A program made the position numbers and the translations under genes. A stretch of DNA of 64,000 nt, taken from Amniculibacterium aquaticum. GTDB lineage: Bacteria; Bacteroidota; Bacteroidia; Flavobacteriales; Weeksellaceae. The stretch is from NCBI RefSeq assembly GCF_003852705.1, contig NZ_REFA01000001.1, positions 62,001-126,000 of the forward strand, written 5' to 3'. Shown here one piece after another: positions 63,620 to 64,000 of this stretch (the first letter of the stretch is position 1; the number at the start of each line of letters is the position of its first letter). The notes below the pieces were generated by a model. The model searched no databases. It worked only from the letters and a program-made list of their open reading frames with translations, and had not been told where the DNA came from.

Positions 63620-64000
63620 TGCACAACAATCTTCCCTTAGTTAGTGTATTAATTCTGACAATGAATCATGAGAGATTCATTCAACAAGCTTGTGCATCGG
63701 CTTTGGCGCAGACCTATCCCAATTTGGAAATTATTTTGTTGGATAACTTGTCAGAAGACAAAACCTTTCAATTGGCAAAAGAATGCCTTTCTGATACCCA
63801 TAGAAAAACGGAAGTTTACCAAAATGCCGAACCGTTGGGTGTTGCCAAAAATCTCAATTTCTTGTTGTCCAAGGCTTCGGGGAAATACATTGGGATTCTT
63901 TCCGGTGATGATTGGTGGGACGAAAAGATGATCGCCGAAAAAGTGAAATTTTTAGAAGAGTCCAATTGTGATTTCGCTTTGTCTGATGGATACAAATTTA
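63619..64000 (+). CDS. glycosyltransferase family 2 protein, 3' end cut by window
   Basis: About 127 codons are visible from ATG 63619 and the frame is open at the right edge. LVSVLILTMNHERFIQQACAS, IILLDNLSEDKTFQLAKE and GKYIGILSGDDWWDEKMI (with the DxD) show a GT-A fold. The open frame at 63668-63931 is in a different phase and is only a shadow. It overlaps the DegT gene by 1 bp, in the same operon. The cluster continues outside the window. Confidence 0.88.
   Translation, partial: MHNNLPLVSVLILTMNHERFIQQACASALAQTYPNLEIILLDNLSEDKTFQLAKECLSDTHRKTEVYQNAEPLGVAKNLNFLLSKASGKYIGILSGDDWWDEKMIAEKVKFLEESNCDFALSDGYKF

Noticed and set aside
63668-63931. 87-codon frame at the right end
   Set aside because: It is out of phase with the GT2 frame that starts at 63619 and has the conserved glycosyltransferase motifs.
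1-64000. tRNA, rRNA and CRISPR elements
   Set aside because: I read the intergenic gaps for T-arm-like GGTTCGAATCC sequences and for repeat-spacer patterns and found none I could defend.
57915-64000. Complete polysaccharide locus with its own regulators
   Set aside because: Only the left part is visible; no wzx/wzy, rmlAB or regulator is in the window, so the product cannot be named.

Overview
The window reads as a chromosomal segment of a Bacteroidota (Flavobacteriales) bacterium, most likely of the Weeksellaceae/Chryseobacterium group. The reasons are the AT-rich sequence, promoters of the TAnnTTTG type (with an upstream TTTG in the best cases) instead of the classical -35/-10 pair, flavobacterial families (DUF5686, DUF4407, the two-domain GlmU-like protein, FdtA/FdtB-type sugar genes), a tryptophanase gene (an indole-producing trait common in this group), and a secreted protein resembling DUF6759. 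The genus cannot be fixed from the sequence alone. I found no tRNA, rRNA, CRISPR array, prophage or complete insertion sequence. I describe 60 protein-coding genes; two are cut by the window ends.

Layout. 1-9.7 kb: a truncated DUF5686 outer-membrane protein, a homodimer-type methylmalonyl-CoA mutase, HMG-CoA lyase, a mercaptopyruvate sulfurtransferase, a YkgJ cysteine-cluster protein, and an exbB-exbD-tonB-like energy-transduction operon. 10-22 kb: msrB, a DUF445 protein, tnaA with a long leader, rplU-rpmA, then a minus-strand run ileS - DksA-like - DUF6576-like - lspA - trpS, with a dipeptide epimerase beyond ileS. 22-31 kb: an outer-membrane receptor-like barrel, pepT, surE, a C-terminal processing protease, guaB, and a small inverted-repeat element (MITE) of about 190 bp. 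31-42 kb: a PadR regulator with its membrane partner, rplM-rpsI-rpsB without an adjacent tsf, an unusual 602-residue putative barrel protein, an Omp85-type protein, a short-chain dehydrogenase, aroA, an Ala-rich lipoprotein with 11-residue repeats, a MazG-like protein and a beta-helix lipoprotein. 42-49 kb: rpmE2, the GlmU-like enzyme, two secreted proteins, trmB, DUF4407, ruvC. 49-57.9 kb: fused isobutyryl-CoA mutase (IcmF), pdxA, yceD-rpmF, accB-accC and ornithine aminotransferase. 57.9-64 kb: the start of a surface-polysaccharide cluster of glycosyltransferases with an FdtA-like isomerase and a DegT aminotransferase; it runs off the right end.

How the genes fit together. The catabolic genes point to amino-acid use: tnaA (Trp), HMG-CoA lyase (Leu), ornithine aminotransferase (Arg/Orn), the B12-dependent mutases (branched-chain and propionate carbon) and several peptidases. 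The two mutases have different active-site signatures, so they probably work on different acyl-CoAs. Most of the window is ordinary housekeeping sequence. I do not see a convincing new defence or mobile system. The items most worth a second look are the MITE, the tnaA leader with a small upstream reading frame, a possible small RNA downstream of the tonB-like gene, the 602-residue barrel-like protein, and a glycosyltransferase that appears to start at CTG.
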